From Gorsachius magnificus (Eukaryota; Chordata; Aves; Pelecaniformes; Ardeidae): a stretch of 64,000 nt of DNA. Below the pieces are notes generated by a model. That model searched no databases. It had not been told where the DNA came from and saw nothing but the letters and a program-made list of their open reading frames with translations. Of the stretch, positions 40,205-53,113 are shown piece by piece. The first letter of the stretch is position 1. Every line of letters starts with the position of its first letter. The DNA is taken from positions 81,178,765 to 81,242,764 of the forward strand of contig CM067081.1 of the NCBI GenBank assembly GCA_034008185.1, given 5' to 3'. Both the position numbers and the translations under genes were made by a program.

Positions 40205-40710
40205 GCTCAGCTTTTCCCGGCCGAACTCCGCAGGCAGCGTTCACCGGAGTCGGGTGGCGGAGTCGCTGGCATGACTCATCAAAAACTGCTACGGCCTCTT
40301 AGCGGGGAGCGCTAACAAGGCGCCTTTCTGAGTCTAATTATATCCCCTAAGCTGGCACAGCGGCGAGGATTAGCGCAGGAGGAGGACGGTCGGTCGCTGA
40401 GGGCTGTGGGGTCCCATGCTCTGCTCCACCGGCATCGCCCGCTTTCACCGGGGACAGAGCCCCAGGTGGGTGCTGCCCGCACCCCACGCGTGGCTGCCCC
40501 GGCCCACAGCTGGGGCCCTGTTGCTTCTCCCCAAGCCCAGTCCCACTCCCTGACGTGGAGGCTTGCCCGCTGGCTGGGAGCCACGCCTGGTCCCTGAGGA
40601 AGGGGTTCTGGGGAGGAGGTGCTGCCTGGGACCGTGCCTGGGTAGGTACCGAGGGCTGCGCTGGGGAGGGAGAGGCTGGCCGGGAGGCAGGGCTCCGGCA
40701 CCCGATCAGC
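40205..40710 (+). promoter_or_regulatory. SHROOM2: CpG island in intron 2, candidate internal promoter
   Basis: About 35 CpG dinucleotides were counted by eye in about 500 bases, at roughly 62% G+C, giving an observed/expected ratio near 0.7. This passes the usual CpG-island thresholds and contrasts sharply with the flanking AT-rich intron. A consensus AP-1 site, ATGACTCAT, is at 40271-40279. The island lies between the PDZ exon and exon 3, so a promoter here would yield a Shroom lacking the PDZ domain. PDZ-less short forms are known in the family (ShrmS of mouse Shroom3). It could equally be an orphan CpG island, an enhancer or the start of a non-coding transcript. Confidence 0.5.
40416..40465 (+). 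CDS. SHROOM2: Candidate alternative first coding exon (PDZ-less SHROOM2)
   Basis: Inside the CpG island an ATG at 40416 is preceded in frame by a TGA at 40398-40400. It opens a 50-nt segment ending at a consensus donor, CCAG|GTGGGT (GT at 40466). It encodes MLCSTGIARFHRGQSP plus the first two bases (AG) of a split codon. This phase 2 end is exactly what exon 3 (55328) accepts, restoring arginine and continuing [12 protein letters not shown]. The start context is weak (C at -3). Phase match, island position and donor together make it worth recording, but about one random donor in three would have the right phase, and no homologue is known to me. Confidence 0.25.
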
Positions 40711-43240
40711 TCCAGCAGCTCCTCACCCCTGTGGCCCATCACTGGGAAAAGCAAGTACTCTGGGTGCCTTTCTCTCACCTTTTATTTTATGAACTTGTCC
40801 CTGGAGGAAGGGGGGAAAAAAAGCCATGCAGGGTTGTCTTGAATGCCTCTGATTAAAATTTTGTAAGAGGATTGTTGCAGTGGAGGTGGCAGGTGTTGAA
40901 GAGGGGAGGTGACTTTGAGAAGGCTATTTTGCAGTTTTCTTGCCAACTTGCCTCCCGTTTCTCACACAGACCTGACCTCGGCATGCTTTGTGTTGCTGAG
41001 CAAAACCAGTCATCTCCCAGCGAGGCCGTGCACTGGGGTGGTTTGCAGGTGCTACTTTCTAAGAGGTCTGCAACTAGTTTTCTTGGACGGGTCTCTTCAT
41101 CCCCGTGTGTTATTGTCAGGACAAATGGAGTAGCACAGTTAGTCTGTTAGTGCAACTTAGTGTCAAGGCCTGCGAGTTTTTCAGTCTTGAGCTTTTACTG
41201 GTGTGAAAAGAAAACTGAATCGAAAAAGTTTCCCAGGCTGTGAGCAGTTTCCCAACATGCACAGAGGTTACAGAAAGATGCAAGGGGATTTTACGGAACA
41301 GTGCAAGAGGAAACAAGTATGCTGATAAAAGTGTGAGACCAGAAATTGTTTGTTCCTCCCTGTAAATCAAAGATGGGATTTCTTTTTGGGAAGTAGTGAA
41401 TAAAAGTGGAAAAAAAAAAAAATTCAATACGCTTGTCTTATGCAATTTTGGGAAGGGGGGGGAGGGTTAAGTGGTAAATTTAGTGGAGTAGTAGGATTTT
41501 CTTTCTCACTGCCAGTCCAGTTTCTGCTTCCTGCTCTCCAAGAACATAGGCTCTGAAGGTGGGGTGCCGGAGCAGCCTGGGCTTGCGATGTGTTTCTGTC
41601 ACTATCTGCTTAGTGGTGACCAGACAGAGCAGGCAGCTCCATTAGAGAAATCCTTAATCTAGTGAGGCTAATGGAGCTTCCCTCCAGCGGGAGCTGCTCA
41701 CATAGGAACTGCCCATTATAGTTGTGGGGCGGGATCCCAGAAGAGGTGGTCAACTTCTGCGAGTTATTGGTGGTTTATAATAAAGCATAATAATACCTAG
41801 CAGAACGCTGGCACATAAAACACATCACACGTTTCTGCTGACCTCAATGAACTTCAAGCAAAGCTATAAAATATTAGATTTTTATTGATCACTTGGAACA
41901 CACGTGTAGTATTCAATGTGTCTCTTTCAGTGATCATGTTTTATATATGAAAGACATCTATTCTTTGAGGCTGTTTAAATTTCCCTGAGGGAGCTCTATA
42001 CCACCGTAACGCCAGTGTTACAACCCAGTTTTGTTTTCCAGCTTGAGAAAATTAAATCTAGTACATCTAATGCAAACAGCTGAGTATTAGTGTTAGACAT
42101 AGCCACAGTCACTGCTCTGGGTTTAAAAATAGTGACGTAGTCACAACTTGCATGTGAATATAGTATCATTACTTATTGTGAGATTTTCCATAGATATCTC
42201 TCATCAGGATCCATGCCTTGGTTTATGCAGGAAGAGCGCATGGATGAATTCAGTTATTGAACTACTCACTTCAGCACTTCAGAGGGGTGCTGGTAGCCCC
42301 TGTGGCTTTTTAACACACAAGCTTTAGCAGCAGGAGTAACTATTTATGAATATTAGCTAGAGCTTTTTTCCCTGTATTTCGTCATCCACTGTAACTGATC
42401 TGGCCTTGGAAAATCATTGAGGTAGTTTCCGATTTGCTTTCTTTGTATCCAAGCACATGTTTCAACTTGCGGTTTTTTAGTTTTATTTTTGCCAGATTGA
42501 CTCTCTTGTAAAACTTATTCTTGGTGATAATTAGGGTGACTAAAGATTGAGATCTGAAGGGATGGTGTGAGGTGGGCTGGAAGAAGAATAATCTACTGAA
42601 GATTTGTGGTGTTATTGCTGTGAAGTGATTCTGTTTTCAATCTTGCTTGGAAAATAGCTTTTCTTGTGCTGTCAAGTGACTGAACCCAGCTTTCAAGTCT
42701 AATGATGTTAAATTGCGTGCATATCTTGGCACATGCAGTTTCTGCAAAATAAGCCTCAAAGCCTGCGAGAACATTATCCACTAAACACAATCAGCTCTGC
42801 TCTGGGAATCCCAGAAATCAGAGTTGTCTGGTCACTTTTAAACTTCTAGCTCTAAGTGGTTTTAAGTGTTTTAAGGCTGCCACACATCTGCTCAAAATAA
42901 GGCCTGTATGTGTTCCCAGGGTATCCAAATCAAGGGAAGCAGCACTGTTGCAGTTAACAGGTTAAGTAGGGTTTTATTTTTTTGATCAGCATAAATTTAC
43001 TGAAGACTTGAGTGTCTTGACTCAGTGGCTGGACTGGGGTAGACCAGTGGCTGGGGCTGGTGGCTCTGGGAGCTGCTGCCTGCGGGGCTGAGCCACAGGG
43101 ATGGCACAGGGGGCGGCGACTTGTCCGCGTCCACCGCCATTTCTCTGGGGCAGGGGGTGAGGTGACTATCGTGGGTGAATCTTTGGCGTTGCCAGTTTGA
43201 TATCCTTCCATTCATTGCGTTTCCTTTTCGTGAACTCTCT

Positions 43241-43288
43241 GTTCGTGTCTGTGTTTCTGGAAGGGTTCGTGTCTGCGTTTCTGGAGTG
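43241..43288. repeat. Near-perfect 24-bp tandem duplication
   Basis: Two 24-base copies (43241-43264 and 43265-43288) begin gttcgtgtctg and continue gtttctgga. They differ by one transition near the middle and a change at the end. Minor intronic duplication. Confidence 0.85.
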
Positions 43289-46200
43289 AAGAAATTAAGC
43301 CCTCTATTTTCAGGATTCAGACATACCTCTCTGTTAGTGTGTGTGTGATGGAGGGAGAAAGGCTTGGGCAGGGGTGGAGACAAGGACAAGTCTGTGCATC
43401 CTGTAGGTACAGTACTGTGGGCAGGGAGGGACCCATCTTCTCCCGGCTTAGCTTCTGGTCCCTCTGCAATAGGAAGAAGAGTATCACTGTCTCTGGATGA
43501 CCCACGTACTCATCCGTAAGAGAGATGATGCAGGGGAATAAAGGTTGTTCTTATTGGTTGGTGCTTCTGTGGCCATCAGCTAGATCTTAGTCTTGCTTAA
43601 CCACTGCGTGATAAGGATCAGCACTGGCGTGTAGCAGGGAGGGTTGAAGTTGGGATCCAGTTCTGTTTCTGACAGAATAAAATGGCAGGAGATGAAGCAG
43701 GACGTAGAGCCAGCCCCAGCAGAGGAGCCAGCTTTTTTCGCTTGGTTCACTGCAGCTCCATCTCCACTCTAGGAATGGAGGGTGGTGGCCTTGCCTTTCT
43801 CAAGGTAAGGCACAGATCTGCAGCCCTGCAGGCTGGTAGGAGCTCGCGGTGACAGCGGAGACAACGTTATACCTGCCCATGCAGATCTCCTCTACTTCAA
43901 TAAAGAGTCTCTACGCACAGTGTTGAAGAAATTGGGCCCGGATTAACATCGGCATAGGAGGAGAGGAGCTCATGTTCCAAGGAGTTGCAGGAAAATCTCC
44001 ACCCTTTGCCAATGGAGAAATTGTAGATGAACGTGTAAGTGTTTCAGGTTGTACAGTGTCTTTTTATAATGCTGTTACGGCTGCAGTCATCAGTTGGAGA
44101 TTGAGAAGGGGATATCACTTGGAATTGAACAGTTAGCTTCACCTGAAACTTGAGCTGCCCCTGGGAGGTAAGGAGGGAGAGGTTACCTCGGAAGATGATT
44201 GTGCAACTATAACCACCTTATGCCTCGGGCTTCCAACACGTTAAGGCAGCTGAGATTTCATGCCCAAATTACGAGTTGTGTAATATGCCAAAACTCTAAT
44301 GTCTGTTTTAATCTGAAAATAGTTACAACAAAAAAATCCTTTTTATAAAACAGTGCCATATATCAGAGTGATTTACAGTTGCATAGCTATCTCCAAATGT
44401 CACGTTTAGTGGAACCACTATAAATTTGTATGTATATATTTGTATGTGTAGTCCAGAAGGGGCTCCTCCAGAAGAGGGTTTTCTTTTTTATGCAGCAGTT
44501 TTTCTTTTCAAATCTCGGTTGTCCTTCTGAGACCAAGATGCCTCAAGGGGAAAGTTTCTGCATAAAAAGTCTATTCTGTTCTTTATTAATGTGGAAAATA
44601 CTGTATTTTTTTTCTACAGTATTGCACTCATCTTTTGTCTCAGTTATGGCTAAGCTGGAATAAATGGGTCCTAGATGCTGTGTGACATTACCAGTATTTA
44701 TTCGGAAGATTACTTGAGAGTCCCAATCTCCCAAGAGAATAGGCTGAGAAGCAATATTTGAATACTTAACAAATGCAAACTCTTGAATAGATGAGTATAA
44801 AAGATTTCATGTGGGCCTGTTGAGTTGGTTCTACTTCTTATCCCAATGGGTTTTTTCTGGCTAAAAAGGACTGTATCTTTGGTAATGGACACCTTTATTT
44901 CATTAAATACCATGCCTGCAGTGCATCTGCTTTAGCCATTCCTCTTTGTGAACAGTTTTACCACATAATGTATCGTCGAGGTCGCATTATCGTCTGTGTT
45001 CCTATGCCACCACTAGCAGCATGGTTTCAACAGAGGTTTAGCAAAAGACTTTTGGGTAGGGAGGTCTAAATTGGGCCACAAGTTTGTCATTCTGTATGAA
45101 TTCCCTTACTGGTCCTGTTGGCTGGTATTATTTTCAGTATTCCTTCTCTTAGATTTTGCTGAACCCAAGTCATTTCAGCTTCTGTATTTTGGAAAAAAAA
45201 ATGTGATACAGCACTTGAAAAGATTTCAGAACAGCTGTGGGAAAGCTAGAATTTGACTGTTGCTCTGACATAGAAACAGTTGGAGGGTTGAGTGAGAATA
45301 CTGATGCAGAAATTCAAGAAATGGGAAACTGAGTCATCCCTGGTACAGACTGTTGGTCTTGTAGTGTCAGGACATCTGTGCCTCCTTTTTAGTGTGGTGG
45401 TGATCTCGATATTACAACTTCAGACTGGACAAGAGGGGATAGTAAGCATTCTCTGAAGAAAACAGAAACTGTTTGTGGCCAGTTTGCACTGATTTTAGAT
45501 TAAGAATAAGGTGGTTTGTTATTAGAGTTTGGTAGTGCTGCATCCTCTAGTTTCTGTGTTTCAGAATTTGATAAATAACTCCTGCCTCAAGGAAGGACAG
45601 GTAGTGGGTTTAATTTTTATGCGTGGGAATTTATAGTTATGGTATTGTGAATCCAGAGATGTTGAGAGTAAGAGTTTTGTAGAGCTCAAGATAACTGCTT
45701 TTGAGGTCTACAGGCTGGAGAAAGCTCGATTGTGAGTGTAGGGTATATCAGGAATAAGTTGGGGCTGAGTGGACTGGAGCACAGGGAGCTGAGAGAATCG
45801 GAGATTTCTTTTCGAGAAGAGTATTTTGTTTGGTGATCTTGTCTATGTACTTCTGAAATGTCCTGTGGATTCTGATGGAACAAAAGGCAGATCCTTGTCT
45901 TCCTGTTTTTTCTTCCTTCATGCTGAAGGTCAGTCAATACACATGTCCACACGGCATGGGTTTATATTTTTTAGGGTTGCTATGTTGATTATTCTTAGCT
46001 CATAAACAATGTGTGGGGTTTGCATGTAGATAGGTAGAAATTTTGTGAGTATGGGGAGGTTCAGCTCTGAAGACTAACTTGAATTCAGGCCTGCAAATTG
46101 TCCCTGAACTAAATAGATTTTGAAGGTAGTTTATCTAAACCATTAGATAATTCTTACCAGCCATTGATAGAGCTTTGAAATCTAGTGTAATTAACTAGCC

Positions 46201-48374
46201 TGTTACACTGGATTTAATACATATTGAGTGTTTTCCTACATGCTTTAACTTGATTATTAAGGTACTACAGCACCATGTTCTATCATTACAACTTTTCCTT
46301 CTGACATTACAGTAGATCCACAAAAAAAGCCTGTCTGGCTGCCAACATAAAGACACGGGTGAGAAAAGACCGTGTAGGAACAGGCCCGCAAAGGGAGTGC
46401 GAGCTTGCCATGTTCATGGAAGGGGAAGATGTAAATGGCCAACCCCAAACTCATGTGGGGCAGGGGCTGGGGAGAGGAAGGGACGCAAAGATGGAGGTGG
46501 TGACGATGCTCCAGGGGTAACTGCGTTGGTGACTCCAGGGAGATGGTTGAGCTGAGCAAAGAGCTGCCAGCTTGGAGGGTGAGGATACAAAAACTTGTTG
46601 CAAGGATTCTCTTCTGTAGTTGCTAGGGATTAGGAATTGGGTGGACTGCTGTTAGACCATGCTTGTTCTTTGCTTCATGGTTATTCAGTTGTTAACAGCT
46701 TTCCTTCTTTAAGACACAATTTTCTTCAACTATGATGTGTTTTCAATACAATTTAACCAGAAAGGATAATACTTTACTATATGATAAGATAGAGGGATTC
46801 ACAAAGTTGATGAGGAGTCCAACTTTCATTTAGTTTTTTCTGCTCATCAAAATAATTTAAACTTTGAAAAGAGTTGAGTATGCTAGGGCAGTCGTAGATT
46901 TGTCTTAGGATGACAAAGGTGCTAATGACTTCCTTTGCATGAAAATTTTATTCTTTATTTTTAATTTCTATACATGGTTTCCAGTGTTGCTTGAGACTAC
47001 CAACTGTTCTCTCTCAACTGTTCATCTTGTGCAGGTTGTGCGTCTGCACGTGTTACTTGCACGGTCTTGGATGTCTGGTTTTTTTTGCCTGTGGCTAACC
47101 CAGCTGCCACTGGGCAATGGAATGTAGGCAGTGGCACTCAGCTGTGTGAGGTCAGAGAAGAGTTTTTTCATATCCTGGGCTGATTAGTTTTCATCATTGG
47201 TTCATCCCATTCCAGTGAAGTGTGTCACAGGGGATTTTCCCAAAAGAATAGATGCTAATACACAAGGAGAGGCAGTTCTGACAACAGACGGGGTGCGTGC
47301 TGCTGTTAATGGAGGGAAGCAGAGTCTTGAAACAAAAACTGGTGTGGCTTTGAGTTTTGGCAGTACTACTTTGAATTTGTATGTATTAGCCCTCCTGTAT
47401 TAATTTTGGAAAACAGTGCACAGCTAGCAAACTAGTAGTAATGTTGCTGTTGACAATTTCTGATATTAAAAAGCTTCACCTTTAAATTCACTTTCCTCGG
47501 CTGTTGAGCTGGCATCCTAGTTTTTTAAATCTTATATAAGCAGCATTTGATCAATTATGATGTGAAAGCATTTCCATTTAATCTTCAGCAGACACCTAAT
47601 ATAACAACCTTCAACAAATTTTCATCCCAAATAAAGTTCCACTCAGGCTTTTTGTTTATTCAGGGAGTAAGGGTGAAAGAGAGGAGGTGGTGTGTGTTGT
47701 TTTTATAAAGCTGACTATAGATCTGCAGATGTAAAAGGCATTGCCTTAAAATACTTACAGTGATGATATTTACCAGTAGTTTTCCAGGTTTATTGCTCAC
47801 CATGAATTGGCATTTTACACATGATAAGTTTAGTCTCTATAAAAGTACGGGTGTGATGTCTCCACACAGCTAACTTAAAACTTCAAGTCCTGATGTTTCT
47901 GCCTCAGCTAGGAAGGCCCCCGGTTTGTTGGCTTTTGAGAGGGGTTTATGCAGTCACTGTGTGGCTCACTGAAAAAAGCCTAAATTTTGCTGTCCCTCTT
48001 TGAAAGGACATTTAAGGCTTTCCTGGATAAGAGGCATGAATGCTGGCATGGAGCATGCTTTAGGAAAAGCATTCAAATTGGTGCTAAGCTCAGGACAGTG
48101 GGAGTTTGGGGCATCCAAGGCTGAATCTGGGTGACAGGCAGTAGGAACACCCTTACAAAAAGGGACCAAAGTGGTTCAGGCTGTGATGCTCTAGAAAGAA
48201 GCAGGGAAACAAATTCAGACGTAGACTGTGGATCAGGTTTTAGCAGGGCTTAGGTATTTTGGGAAGATGGAAAACCGGAGGTTAAAGTGCAAAACCATCA
48301 ACCTGGACAGAGAAGTTGTGGGTGTGTTTTGAAAAGCCTAAAAAGTAACTTTGCATGTATGCATAGATTTGTAT

Positions 48375-48416
48375 GCGTGCATGTGTGTGTATATATATAC
48401 ACATATATATATATAA
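48375..48416. repeat. TG/TA dinucleotide microsatellite
   Basis: An interrupted (TG)n(TA)n tract containing an 18-base perfect palindrome at 48386-48403 (tgtgtatatatatacaca), followed by another (TA)n run. It could form a cruciform and is likely length-variable. Confidence 0.85.
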
Positions 48417-48505
48417 ACCTGTTTTGAGTCATCGGTTTTGGGGGCTTTCTGCACTTTTCTCCCTTCTTGTATTCTTTTGCACATACACATTGCCCCTGCC
48501 GCACA

Positions 48506-48518
48506 CCCCCCCCCCCCC
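48506..48518. repeat. C13 homopolymer
   Basis: Thirteen consecutive C residues on the + strand, in a C-rich context. G-run on the minus strand. Expected to be unstable in length and error-prone in sequencing. Confidence 0.9.
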
Positions 48519-49595
48519 TTCCTTTCTCCATTTTCAAAGAAAATGAGGAAGAAATAAAGCAGAAGAGTAACTGTTTAGGAAAAGTGTTCAACCTTGAGTT
48601 TTGGATGCTTTGTCTTCCTTTTAAAATCACTTTTTACCCATTGCTTGGTTTTCTGTTACACCCAAAGATACAGACAGGTGTGTCGGGAGGCAGGGCAACA
48701 CTGAAAATGGCAAGGGGAAAGCAGGAGGGGATTGCATTGCACTTAACCTAAAGCTGCTTTATGGAATTGATAACAACCATCTGAGCCTAGATTAAGATAA
48801 CTCATGGTTGTATTGAATTATTGAAAATGACATAAGAAGCTGTTGGCATTCCTTATAAAGCTTTGCTGCGGGACCTTAGTCTTTTGCCAGATTTTAGGTA
48901 CTTCATTCCTATATTACCCTGGCAGATAGATCTGCCAGCGATGACTAACATAACATGAAGTAATTTGAATTCTACGAATATAGTTGCCTGAGAAAGAAAA
49001 CACCTAATGTCTTTGTGGAGGGCGATGACTCCTTCAGTACTCTACGGAAAGGAATGTTGTTTGTCTATTTGAAGGGAGGGTAAGAAAGAAGATATTTTGA
49101 CCAAATAAGTGCGCATTCAAAAAAATACTTGGTTTGTTCAGATAGCAGTTTTATCTTTTTTTTTTTTTGTTTTTTAGGGAAAAAAAAATCATCCTGTTCT
49201 AGTTGTGAGCTCCTAGGTTAGGCAGCTGGGTGAGGTCTTTACAATCTGAAGGGAAAAATATACTGAACTATTTTTGGAAGGAAAACTGGTGACATTGTTA
49301 TTTCTTATTATTATTTGAGGCCCCTGTGGGTAACTGCAGCTTCATGGTGGTTTTCAGCCTCTCTCCCCACCCCCACCCCCCAAAGATTCAGAAGACTAAA
49401 AATATCTGAATAATGTTTTTCATAAATTGAATAAGTGATTTGGTAGTTTATTTACAGTGGCTTTTTGCATCCCCATTTAATTGCATCGTATATTGATCTT
49501 CTAGTGTATTTTAATCCATTGACCACAAGGTTGGTGAACTGCGAAAACAAACAAAAAAACCAGACATGGCTTAGAAAGGAGTTCGTTTGTTCATT

Positions 49596-49613
49596 CCCCC
49601 CCCCCCCGCCCCC
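49596..49613. repeat. C12-G-C5 tract
   Basis: Twelve C residues (49596-49607), one G and five C residues. With the nearby CCCC-A-CCCCC-A-CCCCCC at 49365-49381 it makes this part of intron 2 unusually rich in minus-strand G-runs. It could support G-quadruplex formation, but no function is indicated. Confidence 0.85.
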
Positions 49614-52600
49614 AGCACATTCAGATTTATGAAGTTCTTTAATAAAGTGTCAGTATATCTGTCCCAGTATATGCATGTTATTTTAAAGAAGGTGAGGTGA
49701 GAAAGCTGGGAACTATGAAGTCATTTGGGATTTATAAGGGGACAGGCAAGGGCAGCTGTGCTGTCACTACGTGTTCTTGAAATTTCTCTGCGTGGAATAA
49801 AAAATGGATGAGTGGCTTGCTGAGGAGATCCCAAAGACTGGACTTCTCATAGTTACTTGCCTGGCTGGTGCAGGGCAATGCCGTCCATAATTAGATGTCT
49901 TAACGATGTATGAGAGGATTTTTTTTTTTTTTCCATAGGACAAACAACTGTGGCATGATTTGATTTATTTGGCTTTGAAGCAATCTGTGGGCAGCGTGAG
50001 ACATACTATTCAGTAGGTGCAGTGTCCGAGCGTGCTTCTTGTTTGAGAATGCCGATCGGTTGTACGCTCGACCTTTAAGCCACCCGTAGGTTTCCATTTT
50101 ATCTCGGCACTGCAGCCTCTCTGCCTTTCCTTAGCATTGCAGCCTCAGCGTGCAGGCAGGGCGGTCTTGCAGCCATTTACCTTACGCTGGAATCCAGACA
50201 AATTCCTGGTTATAGGCAAGGCTTAAAATAGCTGTAAGCAGTTTGGCCCTCCTGCTGCAACTGTCAAAACGTGAATTTGGGCTATATTAAAAACAAAGCG
50301 GGGGGCTGTGCTTCACTACTGAAAAGTCTGCGTAGCATCTTGGTGAATGGAGGGAGAAGAATTTTATTTTGATAGCAGCTGTTCAATTTAACTACATTGA
50401 CTGGTTCCCGAATTCTAGGGGTTGCAGAGAAGTTGTACCTTGAAACACGGGGACTGTGCTGTGAAATGGTGGTCTGCAGCTTTGCAAAAAAAGTTCTGTA
50501 GAAACTAAAGTGACTGAAAGCACTTTTTTTTTTTAAAGGATCTTTGATATAATCACTACAACAGTTTTAACTCGGAATTAGTGCTGGCCGTGTGTAACAG
50601 GTCTTTGTAGATACAGCTCAGTTCTGACTGAGGCCACTGCCTCGTCCTTCCTTTTAAATTAGAAAAAATTGGGAATTCTTGTCTAAATCCAGGTTTTATT
50701 TCCTGGTGCAGATGATTCAGATGAACAGTAGGAAGCATTGCATTTGCAAGGACTAGCATGAAATGCCCACTTGGGGTTCGATGTGCCATAGGGGGAACCC
50801 TGACTATAAATAATTAGTACTGATTCGAAGTGGTGCTGTGAATTCTGCAGTTTGAGCGCTGCAGCCACCAGAGAAAAAAATTCTATCAGGGTCGCAGAAG
50901 AACAGTATACCACTTTATAATGTCCTGAGGAAGGATTAATTATCATGAGGAATAATAATAATAGAACAAATAGGAGAGCTGAAGTTGAGTTCTGCTTGAT
51001 GTTCAGAGTAGGTGCCTTCATCGTGGAGTCCTTCCTGGTAGTCACAGGCAACGTGCTACTCTGTGTTTGCATGGAGATAAAAAAACCTCCTTATGGCAGC
51101 TTTGTGCTGCCTTTATTAGCGTAGGTGGAACCCGGCGGTGGGGGGCTTTTTGTGAATTGGAAAGGAGGTTTGTGGGTTTTTTTATCCCCACAGATGAACT
51201 CAGCCATTTGGAAGAATTATTTAGATTTAAAGTGAAAAGTAATCACATGGATCCATAAATTTTGGGCGACATAAGGACATGATGTAACAGAAGATAGCCT
51301 TTAAAAAGGGAAGCAGCTGGGCAGTCCTGGTTAAAATGCCCCATCAGTATAACCCTTTGTTCATTTTCACATTGCCAAAGTTTTACCTGAAAGATCCCTG
51401 TAGGAACTGCTCATTACCTTGTTCTCGAGACGGGTCAGAGTGTCTTTGTGTGGGTATGTCAGCGCTGCTGGTATTAAAAGCACTCCTTTGAGCTGAAGAG
51501 AAGGGACCAGTGATGAGATGAATGACAGCCAGTTTTCTATTTCAGAAATACTGTACAGCCTCTGTCATGTGTAGCTGCCACTGCTTGCAGTGAAAGATTT
51601 GCAGCCTTAGGCTTATGTGTGAGCCAGCAGTCTCTGTTGATTCAGCAGAGGGCTGGATGAGACCTTAGCAGACAAGGAAATCCCAGGGATTGCTTTCCAC
51701 CTGGATGCTGGTCCCTGTAACTGCCTGTCCTCCTTTTGCTTTGGGACTCCAAATGCAAAAGCCTGTGTGGTAGGGTTACAACAAGGGTGCTCTGTGGCAG
51801 ATGGGAATAAAACAGAAATTCTGTTTGGGGAGTGGGGGGGAAATACACGCCTCTGTTGTATCTGCTGGCCTTTAGTCTGAATGGTACCTACAAGAATTCA
51901 GAATGTGTCTGAAAACAGAGCAAATGGCTCATATTCCTTGATATTTTTGTTGTATGCTGAGGTATTTCAGTTACTTTATTCAATTTCCTTTCTACTTTTC
52001 TTTTTTAAGATTTTTACTGACTTTTGTTGTTGTTGACAGATAAATCTGCTTTGTCCAGTTTAATTACTTTTCTCTCTTGTTCAAGGAAGTACATTTTCTG
52101 TCTCCTTCCTGTGCCCCCATATCCAGTCAACCTCCTCAGTATTGCTGCAGCAATCAAAGCCAGTATCTCCAATCTCTATACCCTGTGAAATTCAGAATGT
52201 CTGTCTTAATGGCTTCCAAGCAGTAGCTATAAAAGGACAGATTTATTCTGAAAAACTGGATTGGAAAGGTTGTTTTATTGCTAAAGTATTTGCACACACA
52301 CACGTCATTGAGACCACTATCTAATGGATTGCTTATAGTTAATAGAAATTGTTTTTTTCCCTTTGTATCATATCTTCAAAGCTTATTATCATTTTCCTTC
52401 CAGCAGCTTTTGTAAAAGCACTGGTAGAAAGACACTCTCAGTGAAATGCTTTTATTAATGCTCCCATTAATGCTGGAGGTTTTCTGTATTGTAGGCTCAG
52501 ATGATCTCATTCTGTCACTCAGAATTAATACAGAGGTATTACATTAGAATATAAATGCTCAGCTTCCAGCATCTTTAGTTGCCTGCAAAATATTCCTGGT

Positions 52601-53008
52601 TTTTTTCTTTTCTTTCCAGTCTTTGTGCTTTGGAATCAATAGTCATGCTGTGCTTCATTTATTGTGAGAAAAATTTGTTTCTTGAAGTGCAGGAGATAGT
52701 GAATGTAATTAAATGGTGACAATCCAGCGGAAAGCGTTGTTGACTATGCACAGTAAATTAATGTTTAGTCATGTTGCGGACTTCAATGAAAGCAGGTATC
52801 TATGTGATTCCACCCTCCAGTATTTTTAGTCTGTTCAGACTATTATGTCTAAAAAAAAAATTAAAAAAAAAAAAATATAAAAGAAACCCTCAAAAATATG
52901 TGTCCACAAATATAGAAAATGAAACAGAACTTGTAAGTTCTTGTCCACTTGACTTGCCTCATGTCTCAACTCAGTCCAGTCTGTTCCTCCCCTTGCTTGG
53001 CTGTTCAG

Positions 53009-53113
53009 GAAGATGAAGGTGGTGGTGGATATTGTAGCGCAGAAAATGCCATCTGAAAATGATGTTCATGTGGCAAGAAACTATCTAATGAAGATCTTGA
53101 GAAGTTCCATGAG
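53009..53113 (+). CDS. Candidate 105-nt cassette exon (unconfirmed)
   Basis: A pyrimidine-rich acceptor (CTTGGCTGTTCAG, AG at 53007-53008) and a donor (GAG|GTACAG, GT at 53114) bracket exactly 105 nt. In the phase required between exons 2 and 3 (2 in, 2 out) it is fully open for 35 codons. It starts R-KMKVVVDIV and ends MKILRSSM with a split R. Insertion would fall just after the PDZ domain. No SHROOM2 exon of this sequence is known to me in mammals, so it is either a lineage-specific cassette, a non-functional pseudo-exon or chance. Methionine, valine and lysine content is protein-like but not diagnostic. Confidence 0.25.

Noticed and set aside
43773..43804. Short segment with CTCTAG acceptor and CAAG|GTAAGG donor in intron 2
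   Set aside because: Its splice sites look good, but the length is 32 nt, not a multiple of three, so inclusion would shift the SHROOM2 frame.
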